NCBI GenBank assembly: GCA_017557185.1
Contig: JAFZAP010000026.1
Span: forward strand, 1 to 32,277
Length of the DNA stretch: 32,277 nt
Source of the DNA: Prevotella sp.
GTDB lineage: Bacteria; Bacteroidota; Bacteroidia; Bacteroidales; Bacteroidaceae
Reading direction: 5' to 3'
This document shows positions 1 to 6,411 of this stretch, piece by piece (position 1 is the first letter of the stretch; every line of letters starts with the position of its first letter). The position numbers were made by a program, and so were the translations under genes. The notes beneath the pieces are model-generated. The model saw nothing but the letters and a program-made list of their open reading frames with translations, was not told where the DNA came from and searched no databases.

Positions 1-26
1 CCAAACAAAACCATTGATTTTGGGAG

Positions 27-517
27 CTATATACAATTAGACCCTCCGAACTTTTTAGACAAACGAAACAGACGGACAGATGTTTTTTACCCACAGATTC
101 CACTGATGACGCAGATTTTTTTCAACACAAATTCCCGTAAATTAACCGCAAATTTTCATTAATTATTTGTCGGCAAATTTTACGAATTCAGCGAATTACT
201 TCCGTCTCATTCGAATAAAAATATTCACGGATAATTCACGCATATTATACGTAGCGCCGCAGGCAAAAGAGTATTTCTGGACATAATTCTTTCCACACTT
301 CGCTCTGTAATCGAACCAACGGGCCGCTTTCAGAACGTAGTGGGGAAAGAAAGCGGCAGAGCCGAGCGATTCTAATTATGATAATTTCTTTCCGATAAAA
401 AGAATCCCCGCATTCTTTCTCCGACTCTATGTCTCTCTGTCTAATTTCCATGTTTCCTTCATTCCTTAGAATCATCTAAGATCCGTGGAGAAACTGAGGG
501 GTCAAAATATATAATTA
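27..517 (-). repeat. Composite dispersed non-coding element, left copy
   Basis: This stretch has no convincing gene. Its two ends match, in inverted orientation and in the same order, the ends of the region at 30513-31117. Positions 27-82 correspond to 31064-31117 (shared CTAATTGTATATAG and AAAGTTCGG). Positions 411-517 correspond to 30513-30624 (shared GAGAAACTGAGGGGTC and TTCATTCCTTAGAATCATCT), at roughly 90% identity by eye. The interior differs between copies. Here it holds AT-rich DNA, a GCGCCGCAGGC module near 253-265 that recurs at 6224-6250, and a phrase near 90-120 of the ACAGATT...GCAGATT type often seen between Bacteroidota genes. The outer ends resemble imperfect inverted repeats of each other (TATATAC...GACCC). 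A 76-codon open frame on the minus strand at 245-475 lies inside the repeat and is not supported as a gene. Confidence 0.7.
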
Positions 518-589
518 CCTTGATTTTTGGCCAAAACATCGTCAACAATGACAAAAAATGATAATTAACGCAAAAACACGGAAAAAGAT

Positions 590-620
590 TTTGCGGTTTC
601 AGAGAGATGATGTATTTTTG
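590..620 (+). promoter_or_regulatory. Bacteroidota promoter for the gene at 626
   Basis: TTTG at 590-593 is followed after 19 bp by TATTTTTG at 613-620, which fits TTTG-N19-TAnnTTTG. The expected transcription start falls only a few bases before the ATG at 626, so the transcript may be nearly leaderless. Confidence 0.65.
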
Positions 621-625
621 CAGCG

Positions 626-1279
626 ATGATAAAGAGATTGTTGACTTGTATCGTTGCCGCCACGTGTTGCCTACAACTCTCGGCACAAGTGGATTCGCTG
701 ACACACCGGATGAGCGTGATGCCACAACGATGGAGCATGCCCTACTACTACGGCCTGCACCAGGGACTGAACGTGTCGTTATCGGCATCGGTCATGGCGG
801 GCTTCGGCAAGCATGCGCCCAAGGGTGCGGGGTTCGCACAGAGTCTGCAAGCCACCTACCTCACACCTATTAATAATAATATGACGCTCATGGTGGGCGG
901 CTATATCAGCAACCTGAACTGGGGCGATCTCAACGCACGCTATGCAGGAATCTTCGGCGAACTGAGCTATCAGTTCAACGAACACTGGGAAGCTCACGTC
1001 TACGGACAGAAGAACATCACGGGCAACACGGCCTTTATTCCAGGCCTCTATGGAGGTGGCTACTGGGGCAGCGGCCTCCCACCCTACTGGGGAGGGGCCG
1101 GGGGTGTTGACCGCATCGGTGCCGGCGTGCGCTATATGCCGAACCCATCGATGAGTGTCGAGGTGAACTTCGAGCATGTGTGGCTGCCCAAACAGCCTTA
1201 TCTGCCTAGCACGGGTGGCGACTTCCACCAACAGGTGAACAGCTTCGGCACTCAGCACGGCATGCCGACGCAGAAATAA
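626..1279 (+). CDS. Secreted, probably outer-membrane beta-barrel-like protein of unknown function
   Basis: The 217-residue product begins with a signal peptide (MIKRLLTCIVAATCCLQLSAQ, about residues 1-21). The rest is rich in Gly, Tyr, Trp and Asn with alternating hydrophobic residues (VGGYISNLNWGD, GIFGELSYQFNEHWEAHVYG). That pattern fits a small outer-membrane barrel or a surface-exposed periplasmic protein. I do not recognise a named family. The ATG at 626 is chosen because it gives the complete signal peptide. Residues about 150-161 (GLPPYWGGAGG) are encoded by a copy of the GC-rich palindromic element described elsewhere in this window, so this loop is probably an insertion. The SIMPL-domain gene follows 107 bp downstream on the same strand. 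Confidence 0.75.
   Translation: MIKRLLTCIVAATCCLQLSAQVDSLTHRMSVMPQRWSMPYYYGLHQGLNVSLSASVMAGFGKHAPKGAGFAQSLQATYLTPINNNMTLMVGGYISNLNWGDLNARYAGIFGELSYQFNEHWEAHVYGQKNITGNTAFIPGLYGGGYWGSGLPPYWGGAGGVDRIGAGVRYMPNPSMSVEVNFEHVWLPKQPYLPSTGGDFHQQVNSFGTQHGMPTQK
1073..1110. repeat. GC-rich palindromic element inside a coding sequence
   Basis: CCTCCC at 1075-1080 and GGAGGG at 1091-1096 flank a short centre, followed by GGCCGGGGGTGTTG. This matches the arrangement of the copies at 8790-8867 and 31411-31516. Here it is read in the PPY-GG frame and leaves the gene at 626-1279 open. Confidence 0.65.
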
Positions 1280-1292
1280 TCGACAATAAGCC

Positions 1293-1318
1293 GTAGGGGC
1301 AGACTCCCGTGTCTGCCC
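1293..1318. repeat. Short intergenic hairpin
   Basis: GGGCAGAC (1297-1304) and GTCTGCCC (1311-1318) form a perfect 8-bp stem around TCCCGT, 14 bases after the stop of the preceding gene. No T-run follows, so it reads more as a dispersed palindrome than as a factor-independent terminator. Confidence 0.55.
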
Positions 1319-1386
1319 GAACAATAGCGAACAACGTGCATGCCCATACAACTCAAATTAACGGACAACTATTTATATAAAAGACT

Positions 1387-2079
1387 ATGGAGAAATACGG
1401 AAAGCTGCTACAGGCAGCCATCATTGCATTCGGACTGCTCCTGCTGGGACTCTGTATCAAGGGCGGATTCGACAATTTCACGAACAAAGACCGCCGAGTA
1501 ACCGTAAAAGGTCTTTCCGAACGTGAGGTAGATGCCAACAAAGTGACGTGGAACATCACGCTCTCTGCTTCGGGCGACGAAATGCGATCGGTCATCAACT
1601 ACGTGAACAATAAAGTGGAAGGCGTGAAGAAGTTCCTGAAGGAGAAAGGACTGGAGGGAAAGGCCACGATCACGGTGGAATCGCCGAACGTTTGCGACAA
1701 TCTCGCAAACTACTACGGCGACCGTCCCCCTCGCTATGCCTATACGGTGAATCGCACGATCAGAGTGAGTTCGAACGACACAAAACTCATCGACTCCGTC
1801 AAGAGCCAGGAGGCGGAACTCATCGACCGTGACATCATCCTCGAGAGTTCCTACACCAGCTACGAATACACGAAATTCCAGGAGCTGAAACCCGAGATGA
1901 TGGCCGAGGCCATTGCCAATGCGGAGAAGACCGCCTCGCAGTTCGCAGAGAACAGCCACAGTAAAATCAACAAGATCGTGGAGGCCGGACAGGGTGAGTT
2001 CTCGATTGACGAAGGCGACGTCCCATATAAGAAAAAGGTACGCGTAGTCTCCACCATCACCTATTCGCTGAAGGACTAA
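1387..2079 (+). CDS. SIMPL domain-containing protein (DUF541 family)
   Basis: The 230-residue protein has one N-terminal membrane-anchor helix (about residues 10-27, AAIIAFGLLLLGLCIKGG). A SIMPL/DUF541-type domain follows (about 35-228), beginning VTVKGLSEREVDANKVTWNI and ending with the typical RVVSTITYSL strand. Family members are periplasmic or membrane-anchored and form oligomeric assemblies; their biochemical role is poorly defined. The ATG at 1387 gives a normal charged N-terminus before the membrane helix. No clear TAnnTTTG box lies in the 107 bp upstream, so the gene may be co-transcribed with the one at 626. The length is typical of the family, and there are no frame disruptions. Confidence 0.85.
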   Translation: MEKYGKLLQAAIIAFGLLLLGLCIKGGFDNFTNKDRRVTVKGLSEREVDANKVTWNITLSASGDEMRSVINYVNNKVEGVKKFLKEKGLEGKATITVESPNVCDNLANYYGDRPPRYAYTVNRTIRVSSNDTKLIDSVKSQEAELIDRDIILESSYTSYEYTKFQELKPEMMAEAIANAEKTASQFAENSHSKINKIVEAGQGEFSIDEGDVPYKKKVRVVSTITYSLKD

Positions 2080-2130
2080 GGAAACTATTTAAGCAATGAT
2101 ATAGGAGATGACCAAGGAAAATGGTTTCAT

Positions 2131-2216
2131 AAAACGGCCTGTAGGGCCAGCAAGCCCATAGCCCAGGGCATCGCCCTGGGTGATGTGTAGTTAATAATGC
2201 CGCCCTGCAAGGGCAA
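2131..2216. repeat. Cluster of three short palindromes in intergenic DNA
   Basis: Three hairpin-capable units lie in a row between convergent genes: GGCCTGTAGGGCC (2136-2148); CCCAGGGC/GCCCTGGG with a 3-base loop (2162-2180); and GCCCTGCAAGGGC (2202-2214). The arrangement resembles a REP/BIME-type mosaic. It could also help stop transcription from either side, but there is no strong T-tract. Nothing else is visible in 2080-2284. Confidence 0.6.
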
Positions 2217-2284
2217 AAGCTTTTTCACATACATCGCGATAGGAAGAATCCACACCCAGCGTAGACTTAAAACTAAAGATATAT

Positions 2285-2686
2285 TTAGGGTTGCTCTGAT
2301 AAAAGTTTCTCTTTAAAAAAGACAACTGCCTCCTTAAGTGGATCCAATTCTTTGCTTACGACTTCGAACACGACATCAGCATCAACCTCGAAATAATGAT
2401 GGGCTACCATATCCCGAATGCCCATTACATTTTTCCAAGGAATCTTTGGATACATTGGTAATAGTTTCTTCTCCGTAATCTTATCAAGGTTCTTAACAGT
2501 CTCACCAATTGCAATCAACACCATACAAGCAGCATCAAGTTTTTCCATTCCGCCTGGTGTCATCAAGAAATCATTGACAGAATGAATAGAACAGGTTCGC
2601 TCTTGCAACCGATTGATAGCAAGCGAAAGTTTATCAAGAGTATGCAATATGAGAGGTAGTTTCTCTGATAATATCGATTCCATCAT
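2285..2686 (-). CDS. hepT: HepT-like HEPN-domain toxin (DUF86)
   Basis: The 133-residue, mostly helical protein carries the HEPN signature RX4HXY as R91-DMVA-H96-H-Y98. In HEPN toxins this motif forms the RNase active site. In the MntA/HepT system studied in other bacteria, the tyrosine of this motif is AMPylated by the partner nucleotidyltransferase, which silences the toxin. The start at 2686 overlaps the end of mntA by 53 bp in another frame, so the two are translationally linked. The next methionine is the second codon, so the exact start hardly matters. The helix around residues 45-70 (MEKLDAACMVLIAIGETVKNLDKI) fits DUF86 proteins. No terminator of standard form follows, but the palindrome cluster at 2131-2216 lies downstream. 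Confidence 0.88.
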   Translation of the reverse strand: MMESILSEKLPLILHTLDKLSLAINRLQERTCSIHSVNDFLMTPGGMEKLDAACMVLIAIGETVKNLDKITEKKLLPMYPKIPWKNVMGIRDMVAHHYFEVDADVVFEVVSKELDPLKEAVVFFKEKLLSEQP

Positions 2687-2957
2687 TTTCTATTTCTTTC
2701 AGTAGAAATTCATCATTGTTTGAATGCTTCCTAACAACATCCACTGTGCTGTTCAGTATTTCCTCAAGATAATATTTCAGGCCTACCATCATGAAAAGAT
2801 TTGGTTCCATCTCTACAAACACATCAACATCGCTTGACTCCTGCTGCTCATTACGAGCTATCGAGCCAAACAAACGAAGGGAGCGCACACCATAATCTCG
2901 GATAATTGTGTCTCTATTCGCCTGAATTCTATCTATACATTCATGTCTACTCAACAT
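2634..2957 (-). CDS. mntA: MntA-like minimal nucleotidyltransferase antitoxin
   Basis: This 107-residue protein has the exact minimal nucleotidyltransferase signature GSX10DXD: G31-S32, then D43 and D45 (GSIARNEQQESSDVDVFVEM). In characterised MNT-HEPN pairs this protein transfers AMP to the HEPN partner and neutralises it. It is the first gene of the operon, upstream of hepT and overlapping it. A strong promoter (2966-2996) places the transcription start only about 4-5 bases before the ATG at 2957, so the message is close to leaderless. The domain is complete and the motif residues are intact, so the pair looks functional. Confidence 0.9.
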   Translation of the reverse strand: MLSRHECIDRIQANRDTIIRDYGVRSLRLFGSIARNEQQESSDVDVFVEMEPNLFMMVGLKYYLEEILNSTVDVVRKHSNNDEFLLKEIENDGIDIIRETTSHIAYS

Positions 2958-2965
2958 ATCTGCTG

Positions 2966-2996
2966 CAAAGATACAAATAAGAAAAGGAAAAACAAA
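2966..2996 (-). promoter_or_regulatory. Promoter of the mntA-hepT operon
   Basis: On the minus strand TTTG (2993-2996) is followed after 19 bp by TATCTTTG (2966-2973), the canonical Bacteroidota -33/-7 pair. Only eight bases separate the -7 box from the mntA start codon. Confidence 0.75.
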
Positions 2997-3111
2997 GAAA
3001 AATCAGGAGTTTTTTATTTTACTTTCAATAGGAGAGTAACTTCAACGTAAGATAAAGACAAATCGTCCTTTCCGTTGAATATAAAAAGATCCCTGCTGGC
3101 ACTACATGATT

Positions 3112-3294
3112 CTAAGGAATATGGGAATTCAGGAAGAATATAACTTCGGCTATACAGTCACCATAGTCGAGTGGCTTGATTTCCTCCATCGAGCAATGAA
3201 TTCCAGAGTTCATGATAAGGACTCCTTTGTGAAATACATTGTACGAGGCTATTTGTGTCAAGTACCAATCTTGCCATATCTTTCTATTTTTCAT
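3112..3294 (-). CDS. Unrecognised 60-residue protein overlapping an antitoxin-like gene
   Basis: From an ATG at 3294 this frame encodes 60 residues (MKNRKIWQDWYLTQIASYNV...). It overlaps the stop of the upstream antitoxin-like gene by 11 bp, a spacing typical of coupled toxin-antitoxin genes. I do not recognise the sequence: no PIN, RelE or HEPN motif is visible. It could be a truncated toxin, a small unstudied toxin, or a chance open frame. The same DNA is also open for 76 codons on the plus strand (3106-3336), which shows how little the open frame alone proves. Positional coupling is the only real support. Confidence 0.3.
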   Translation of the reverse strand: MKNRKIWQDWYLTQIASYNVFHKGVLIMNSGIHCSMEEIKPLDYGDCIAEVIFFLNSHIP

Positions 3295-3496
3295 GGAAGT
3301 CGGTATGACGCAGTTCATTTAGACGCTCTTGGCTAAGGATGCCTTCATCCCATAGCCTGTTGTCTTCAGCTTCAAGTTTCTTTTTGAAGTATTGCACCAA
3401 TGCAGTTTGTACCTCACGTGCATACTCTTCGCTGTTATCGTAGCCAAAAATCCTCAACAAATGTTGTTGCGTAGGGTTCAATATCGTTGCTGTCAT
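3284..3496 (-). CDS. Small antitoxin-like protein
   Basis: The 70-residue protein starts MTATILNPTQQHLLRIFGYD, continues with a charged helix (EEYAREVQTALVQYFKKKLEAEDNRLWDEG) and ends in a short linker. It resembles small Bacteroidota proteins of the LNPTQ..LL type that usually precede a toxin gene, often a PIN-domain ribonuclease. That assignment rests on pattern memory, not a search. A purine-rich site (GAGGAATT) lies about six bases before the ATG at 3496, which supports the start. No PIN gene follows; the next frame is the 60-residue one at 3112-3294. It lies immediately upstream of mntA-hepT on the same strand, forming a small toxin-antitoxin patch. Confidence 0.65.
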   Translation of the reverse strand: MTATILNPTQQHLLRIFGYDNSEEYAREVQTALVQYFKKKLEAEDNRLWDEGILSQERLNELRHTDFHEK

Positions 3497-3533
3497 AAGT
3501 CAATTCCTCATTAAATTAAGCTATCCTAATCTT

Positions 3534-3577
3534 AAAACGAGCCCTGCCCTGCGGCATGTAGCCGGAGAGCAGGGCTC
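3534..3577 (-). terminator. Likely terminator of the cohesin-like operon
   Basis: GAGCCCTGC (3539-3547) and GCAGGGCTC (3569-3577) form a 9-bp stem with a nested CGGC/GCCG hairpin in the loop. On the minus strand it is followed by GTTTTAAG. It lies between the operon ending at 3687 and the antitoxin-like gene starting at 3496. Confidence 0.55.
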
Positions 3578-3585
3578 AATATATT

Positions 3586-3686
3586 TAGGTGGGTTACACC
3601 TTACACGAGCCGCGGACGTAGGTCAAAGGCACTTTACACGCTGCGTAGCAGCATTACACCTTTACACCGCGCCTTCGGCGCGAAGG
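3586..3686. repeat. Repeat-like intergenic DNA with short palindromes
   Basis: The stretch contains several TTACAC words, the hairpin GCTGC-GTA-GCAGC (about 3640-3652) and CGCGCC-TTC-GGCGCG (about 3667-3681) directly behind the stop codon of the 65-residue peptide gene. It has no coding signal. The low-complexity, palindromic make-up suggests a dispersed intergenic repeat. Confidence 0.45.
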
Positions 3687-3884
3687 CTAATCGTCCCAGA
3701 CACTGTGGGTACCGAAGATCTTGGCATCAGGATCCAATGAACCATCATCGTCGATACCACCATCGCCAATTATCGTTTCACCATTCATTTCACCTGTTGC
3801 ACCACTTCCACCACTAGCAGACTGCATAAGAAATTCCATTGTCAGTGTCTTAATCACTGGTGTTTGATATGCTATTTTCTTCAT
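3687..3884 (-). CDS. 65-residue peptide with MKK-Y-P start and Gly/Asp-rich tail, function unknown
   Basis: The product starts MKKIAYQTPVIKTLTMEFLM. A glycine- and serine-rich turn follows (SASGGSGATGEMNG), then an acidic glycine-rich tail (GDGGIDDDGSLDPD), ending HSVWDD. Small proteins with an MKK-x(1-3)-Y-x-x-P start and a Gly/Ser break after a hydrophobic patch are frequent in Prevotella and Bacteroides, and I know of no assigned role. There is no classical signal peptide. It is the last gene of the operon, 44 bp after the cohesin-like protein at 3929-5158, which ties it to a secreted-protein operon. Options include a precursor peptide with the hydrophobic patch acting as leader, or a small structural or regulatory partner of its neighbours. 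Confidence 0.65.
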   Translation of the reverse strand: MKKIAYQTPVIKTLTMEFLMQSASGGSGATGEMNGETIIGDGGIDDDGSLDPDAKIFGTHSVWDD

Positions 3885-3928
3885 AATTGTGTTCTGATTA
3901 AATAGTTAGTAATTAAGTTCACTCACTC

Positions 3929-5158
3929 TTATTTGATGGTCACCTTCTTGCCGTCGATGATGTAGACACCCTTCTGCAACTTGTTCAGATTACCATCCTC
4001 AAGTTTGATCTTGCGGCCAGAGAGATCGTAGACACCCTCGGTTATACGCTGGAAGCTGGGAACACCATCAATAGAGGTTGCTTCACCATCAACAGTAAAG
4101 GTTACTTTTGCACCGAAATCTGTCTCTTTACCAACAATCTCATCTAACATAAACCAGCCACGGAATCCTTTAATATTCGTCTTGCCAACAGAATAATAGA
4201 ATTTCTCGCTGTTGATGAACAAACCATTTTCAGGAATTACAGTCTTTACGAAAGTACCTTTGAAAGCACCTTTCTTACCAAACTCTCCATCTTTGCTTAC
4301 ATCTACTGTGGCGTCAACAAGAGTCACATTATCACACTCTAATTGTTCAATATCGGCAGACGTTTTAACAAGAATAGGAGTACCACCAGCTAAGTTTCCA
4401 CGCGCAGGAATTGTATACGAATTGAATTGAATTGTAACTCCAAGAGGTATCACATTCTCTTCGTCAGCACCATAATCAACAAGGAATCCACTGAATTGAG
4501 CATACTTCGCATCTTCTCCAAATAATGCTGTTCCCATTGCCTTTGTCAAATTAAATGGCAAAACGATTGTATTCCACTGGTCCTTTTTCAGTGTACGGAA
4601 GACACGCACATTGCCCGTTCCTGCAGTGTAGACAGGCAGTTCTGTGTCAGTCTCATAAAAGATTACGCGGTCTTCAACAACTTTTACATTGAACTCAAAA
4701 TCATCAAGGGGCACATCTAACAAATGTCCTTCTGAATCCTTTTCTGAGAAAAGAACATCTGTAACCTTAATTGTAAAAACGTCATTCTCTTTAGCAGTAT
4801 CATCCGCTTTTAGTGTCATAACTATCAAGGTGCCTTCTGTTCCTTTAACTTGTGCATTCGGGCTACTAGGCAAGAACGAGAAATTACCATCAAGATAATT
4901 CAGATTGAAACCCTTACCATCTTCAAAAGTCACAGCAGGGTTACTCTCATTCTCAGCGTCCATAACCCAGGATAAACCTTCAGGAAGTACAATATTGAAT
5001 CCATACTGAACGATGGTCTTACCACCCGTCTCGTACTTAAAAACTACCTTGGCCTGTCCATTCTCAGGAATATCAAGATTGTCAATGGACAAACTTTGAG
5101 CATTCATTTGGGTAACACCCAATGCTAGAGTAATTATTGAAAATAAAAACTTTTTCAT
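3929..5158 (-). CDS. Secreted protein with cohesin-like domain and C-terminal sorting-like tail
   Basis: The 409-residue protein starts with a signal peptide (MKKFLFSIITLALGVTQMNAQ). Residues about 22-165 look like a cohesin-type beta-sandwich (AKVVFKY..., YGFNIVLPEGLSW..., GTLIVMTLKADD). Residues about 170-370 form a second beta-rich region (TLKKDQWNTIVLPFNLTKAMG, GTPILVKTSADI) of a kind seen in many Prevotella exported proteins. The last 35 residues (VYDLSGRKIKL..., KGVYIIDGKKVTIK) match the tail shared by many Bacteroidota exported proteins and proposed as a sorting or anchoring signal. The gene is second in an operon, 45 bp after the cohesin-dockerin protein. Its role as a surface receptor for dockerins is inferred from architecture only. 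Confidence 0.75.
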   Translation of the reverse strand: MKKFLFSIITLALGVTQMNAQSLSIDNLDIPENGQAKVVFKYETGGKTIVQYGFNIVLPEGLSWVMDAENESNPAVTFEDGKGFNLNYLDGNFSFLPSSPNAQVKGTEGTLIVMTLKADDTAKENDVFTIKVTDVLFSEKDSEGHLLDVPLDDFEFNVKVVEDRVIFYETDTELPVYTAGTGNVRVFRTLKKDQWNTIVLPFNLTKAMGTALFGEDAKYAQFSGFLVDYGADEENVIPLGVTIQFNSYTIPARGNLAGGTPILVKTSADIEQLECDNVTLVDATVDVSKDGEFGKKGAFKGTFVKTVIPENGLFINSEKFYYSVGKTNIKGFRGWFMLDEIVGKETDFGAKVTFTVDGEATSIDGVPSFQRITEGVYDLSGRKIKLEDGNLNKLQKGVYIIDGKKVTIK

Positions 5159-5203
5159 ATCCTTATCGTGTTAAATAATTAAAAATGATTAATAGGGAAA
5201 TGA

Positions 5204-5941
5204 TTATTCAGGATCCAACTCATTATCCTCTTCTTCTTCCAAAACGATTCCTTTAGCAGATCCTGAAACATTCCAATAAATATACAATGCACCAACAGCA
5301 TCCGTAGCAGTAATTCTTGTGTCACGGTTCACATCAGCAACCTCTTCCACATAAGTGGCAGGACGAGAATTAAATGTGTCATACAAAATGGCCGTAGCAT
5401 CGGTAGAATTAACGGTTCCGTCATCGGTAACGTCACCCAACTTCATCACGCTGAAGGGGAATTCAGTACCAGCCACTTCAATTGATGTAGTTGCATTAGC
5501 ATCAGAAGACAGGACATTTGAGAGGGTGGCTTTCGCATTGTTCACAGAAGCGACATCGCCAGTAACAGTTACAGGAATCTCAAGCAAAATGTCATTGCTG
5601 AGGTTTGCACCTGTCTCAGAGTAGAGCACGAAACGAACGGTCTGTGCGTCAGAAGCCTGCACTGCTGATTCTACTGCATGATCTGTGTTAATGACAACAT
5701 TTCCGTCAGCAGCCTCAACACCAGCAGGAAGTTTGATGTCGAACTGGAGGTCACGATAATTTTCGGTACCGGCAAGTCTAATCTTCACAGTACCTTTCTT
5801 TTCGCTTTCCAGGACAACAACCTGTTTCACATTGCCTGTCGCACGTGCTACTTCAGGAACATCGAGCGTTCCCTGTGCGAATGCGCTACTGCCCATGGAC
5901 AGCAGTGCCAGCATTGTAAGTAAACCTTTTTTCATTTTCAT
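5204..5941 (-). CDS. Secreted protein with cohesin-like domain and type I dockerin
   Basis: This 245-residue protein has a signal peptide (residues 1-22, ending SSAFAQ) and a cohesin-like beta-sandwich at about 25-165 (TVKIRLAGTENYRDLQFDIK, LPAGVE, ILLEIPVTVTGD). A dockerin-like pair of calcium loops follows at about 167-225: GDVTDDGTVNSTDATAI and ADVNRDTRITATDAVGAL. The second loop has Thr in place of the usual Gly after Asp. The C-terminus is strongly acidic (EEEEDNELDPE). It is the first gene of its operon, behind a strong promoter at 6026-6057 and an 85-base leader. A protein with both modules could act as an adaptor; the binding itself is not shown by sequence. The pentapeptide pattern of the dockerin loops is the firmest part of this call. 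Confidence 0.78.
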   Translation of the reverse strand: MKMKKGLLTMLALLSMGSSAFAQGTLDVPEVARATGNVKQVVVLESEKKGTVKIRLAGTENYRDLQFDIKLPAGVEAADGNVVINTDHAVESAVQASDAQTVRFVLYSETGANLSNDILLEIPVTVTGDVASVNNAKATLSNVLSSDANATTSIEVAGTEFPFSVMKLGDVTDDGTVNSTDATAILYDTFNSRPATYVEEVADVNRDTRITATDAVGALYIYWNVSGSAKGIVLEEEEDNELDPE

Positions 5942-6025
5942 TATTGTTTAAATTTTAAGTTATGTATGTATTTTCTAAACGGTTACATATAGATACAATA
6001 GGGGCATAGTAGTCCTTACACGTTG

Positions 6026-6057
6026 CAAAGGTAATGGTTTTTTGTGGAACCTCCAAA
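6026..6057 (-). promoter_or_regulatory. Promoter of the cohesin-like operon
   Basis: On the minus strand TTTG (6054-6057) is followed after 20 bp by TACCTTTG (6026-6033), a canonical Bacteroidota promoter. It would give a leader of about 80 bases before the ATG at 5941. Confidence 0.75.
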
Positions 6058-6371
6058 CTTTTTTAGCATTTTCTTATGTTAAAATGCAAAAAAATGCGAG
6101 ATGATTGATTAAACAACGCATCATGTTGCGCAAAACATCATAAATAGCCACCCTCCTTTGGAGGGATGATTCGTCACGAAAAACAGCAAACTATTCATGA
6201 ACATTCAAGTATGAGTTGTTTCTTCGCCTGCGGCGCCACGTATAATATCCGTTAATTACACGCGAATAACCGACAATATTTACGAAAACATTTACGAACT
6301 ATTTGCGCATATTTATGTTGCGTCGCAGACAGATAAAAGTCTTTAAAAAAGTGGGGCTAGGGGTGAGGCAT
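6058..6371. other. Non-coding gap with repeat modules
   Basis: No gene is visible. At 6150-6172 lies a small palindrome, CACCCTCC-TTT-GGAGGG. At 6224-6250 GCCTGCGGCGC-ACGTATAATAT repeats, inverted, the module inside the left composite element (about 241-265). At 6350-6369 GGGGCTAGGGGTGAGGC is half of the GC-rich palindromic element. The rest is AT-rich. Confidence 0.5.
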
Positions 6372-6411
6372 AAAAAACGCCCTCAGGCTTTCTTGAGCTT
6401 GAAGGCGTTTT
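6372..6411 (-). terminator. dnaA terminator overlapping the end of the gene
   Basis: On the minus strand AAAACGCC (6404-6411, inside the last codons) pairs with GGCGTTTT (6374-6381) and is followed by a run of Ts. This is a compact factor-independent terminator whose left arm lies in the dnaA coding sequence and whose right arm starts right after the stop codon. Confidence 0.7.

Noticed and set aside
3106-3336. A 76-codon plus-strand frame
   Set aside because: Overlaps the antitoxin-like gene on the other strand, begins in a repeat word (ATGATTCTAAGGAAT) and shows no family pattern.
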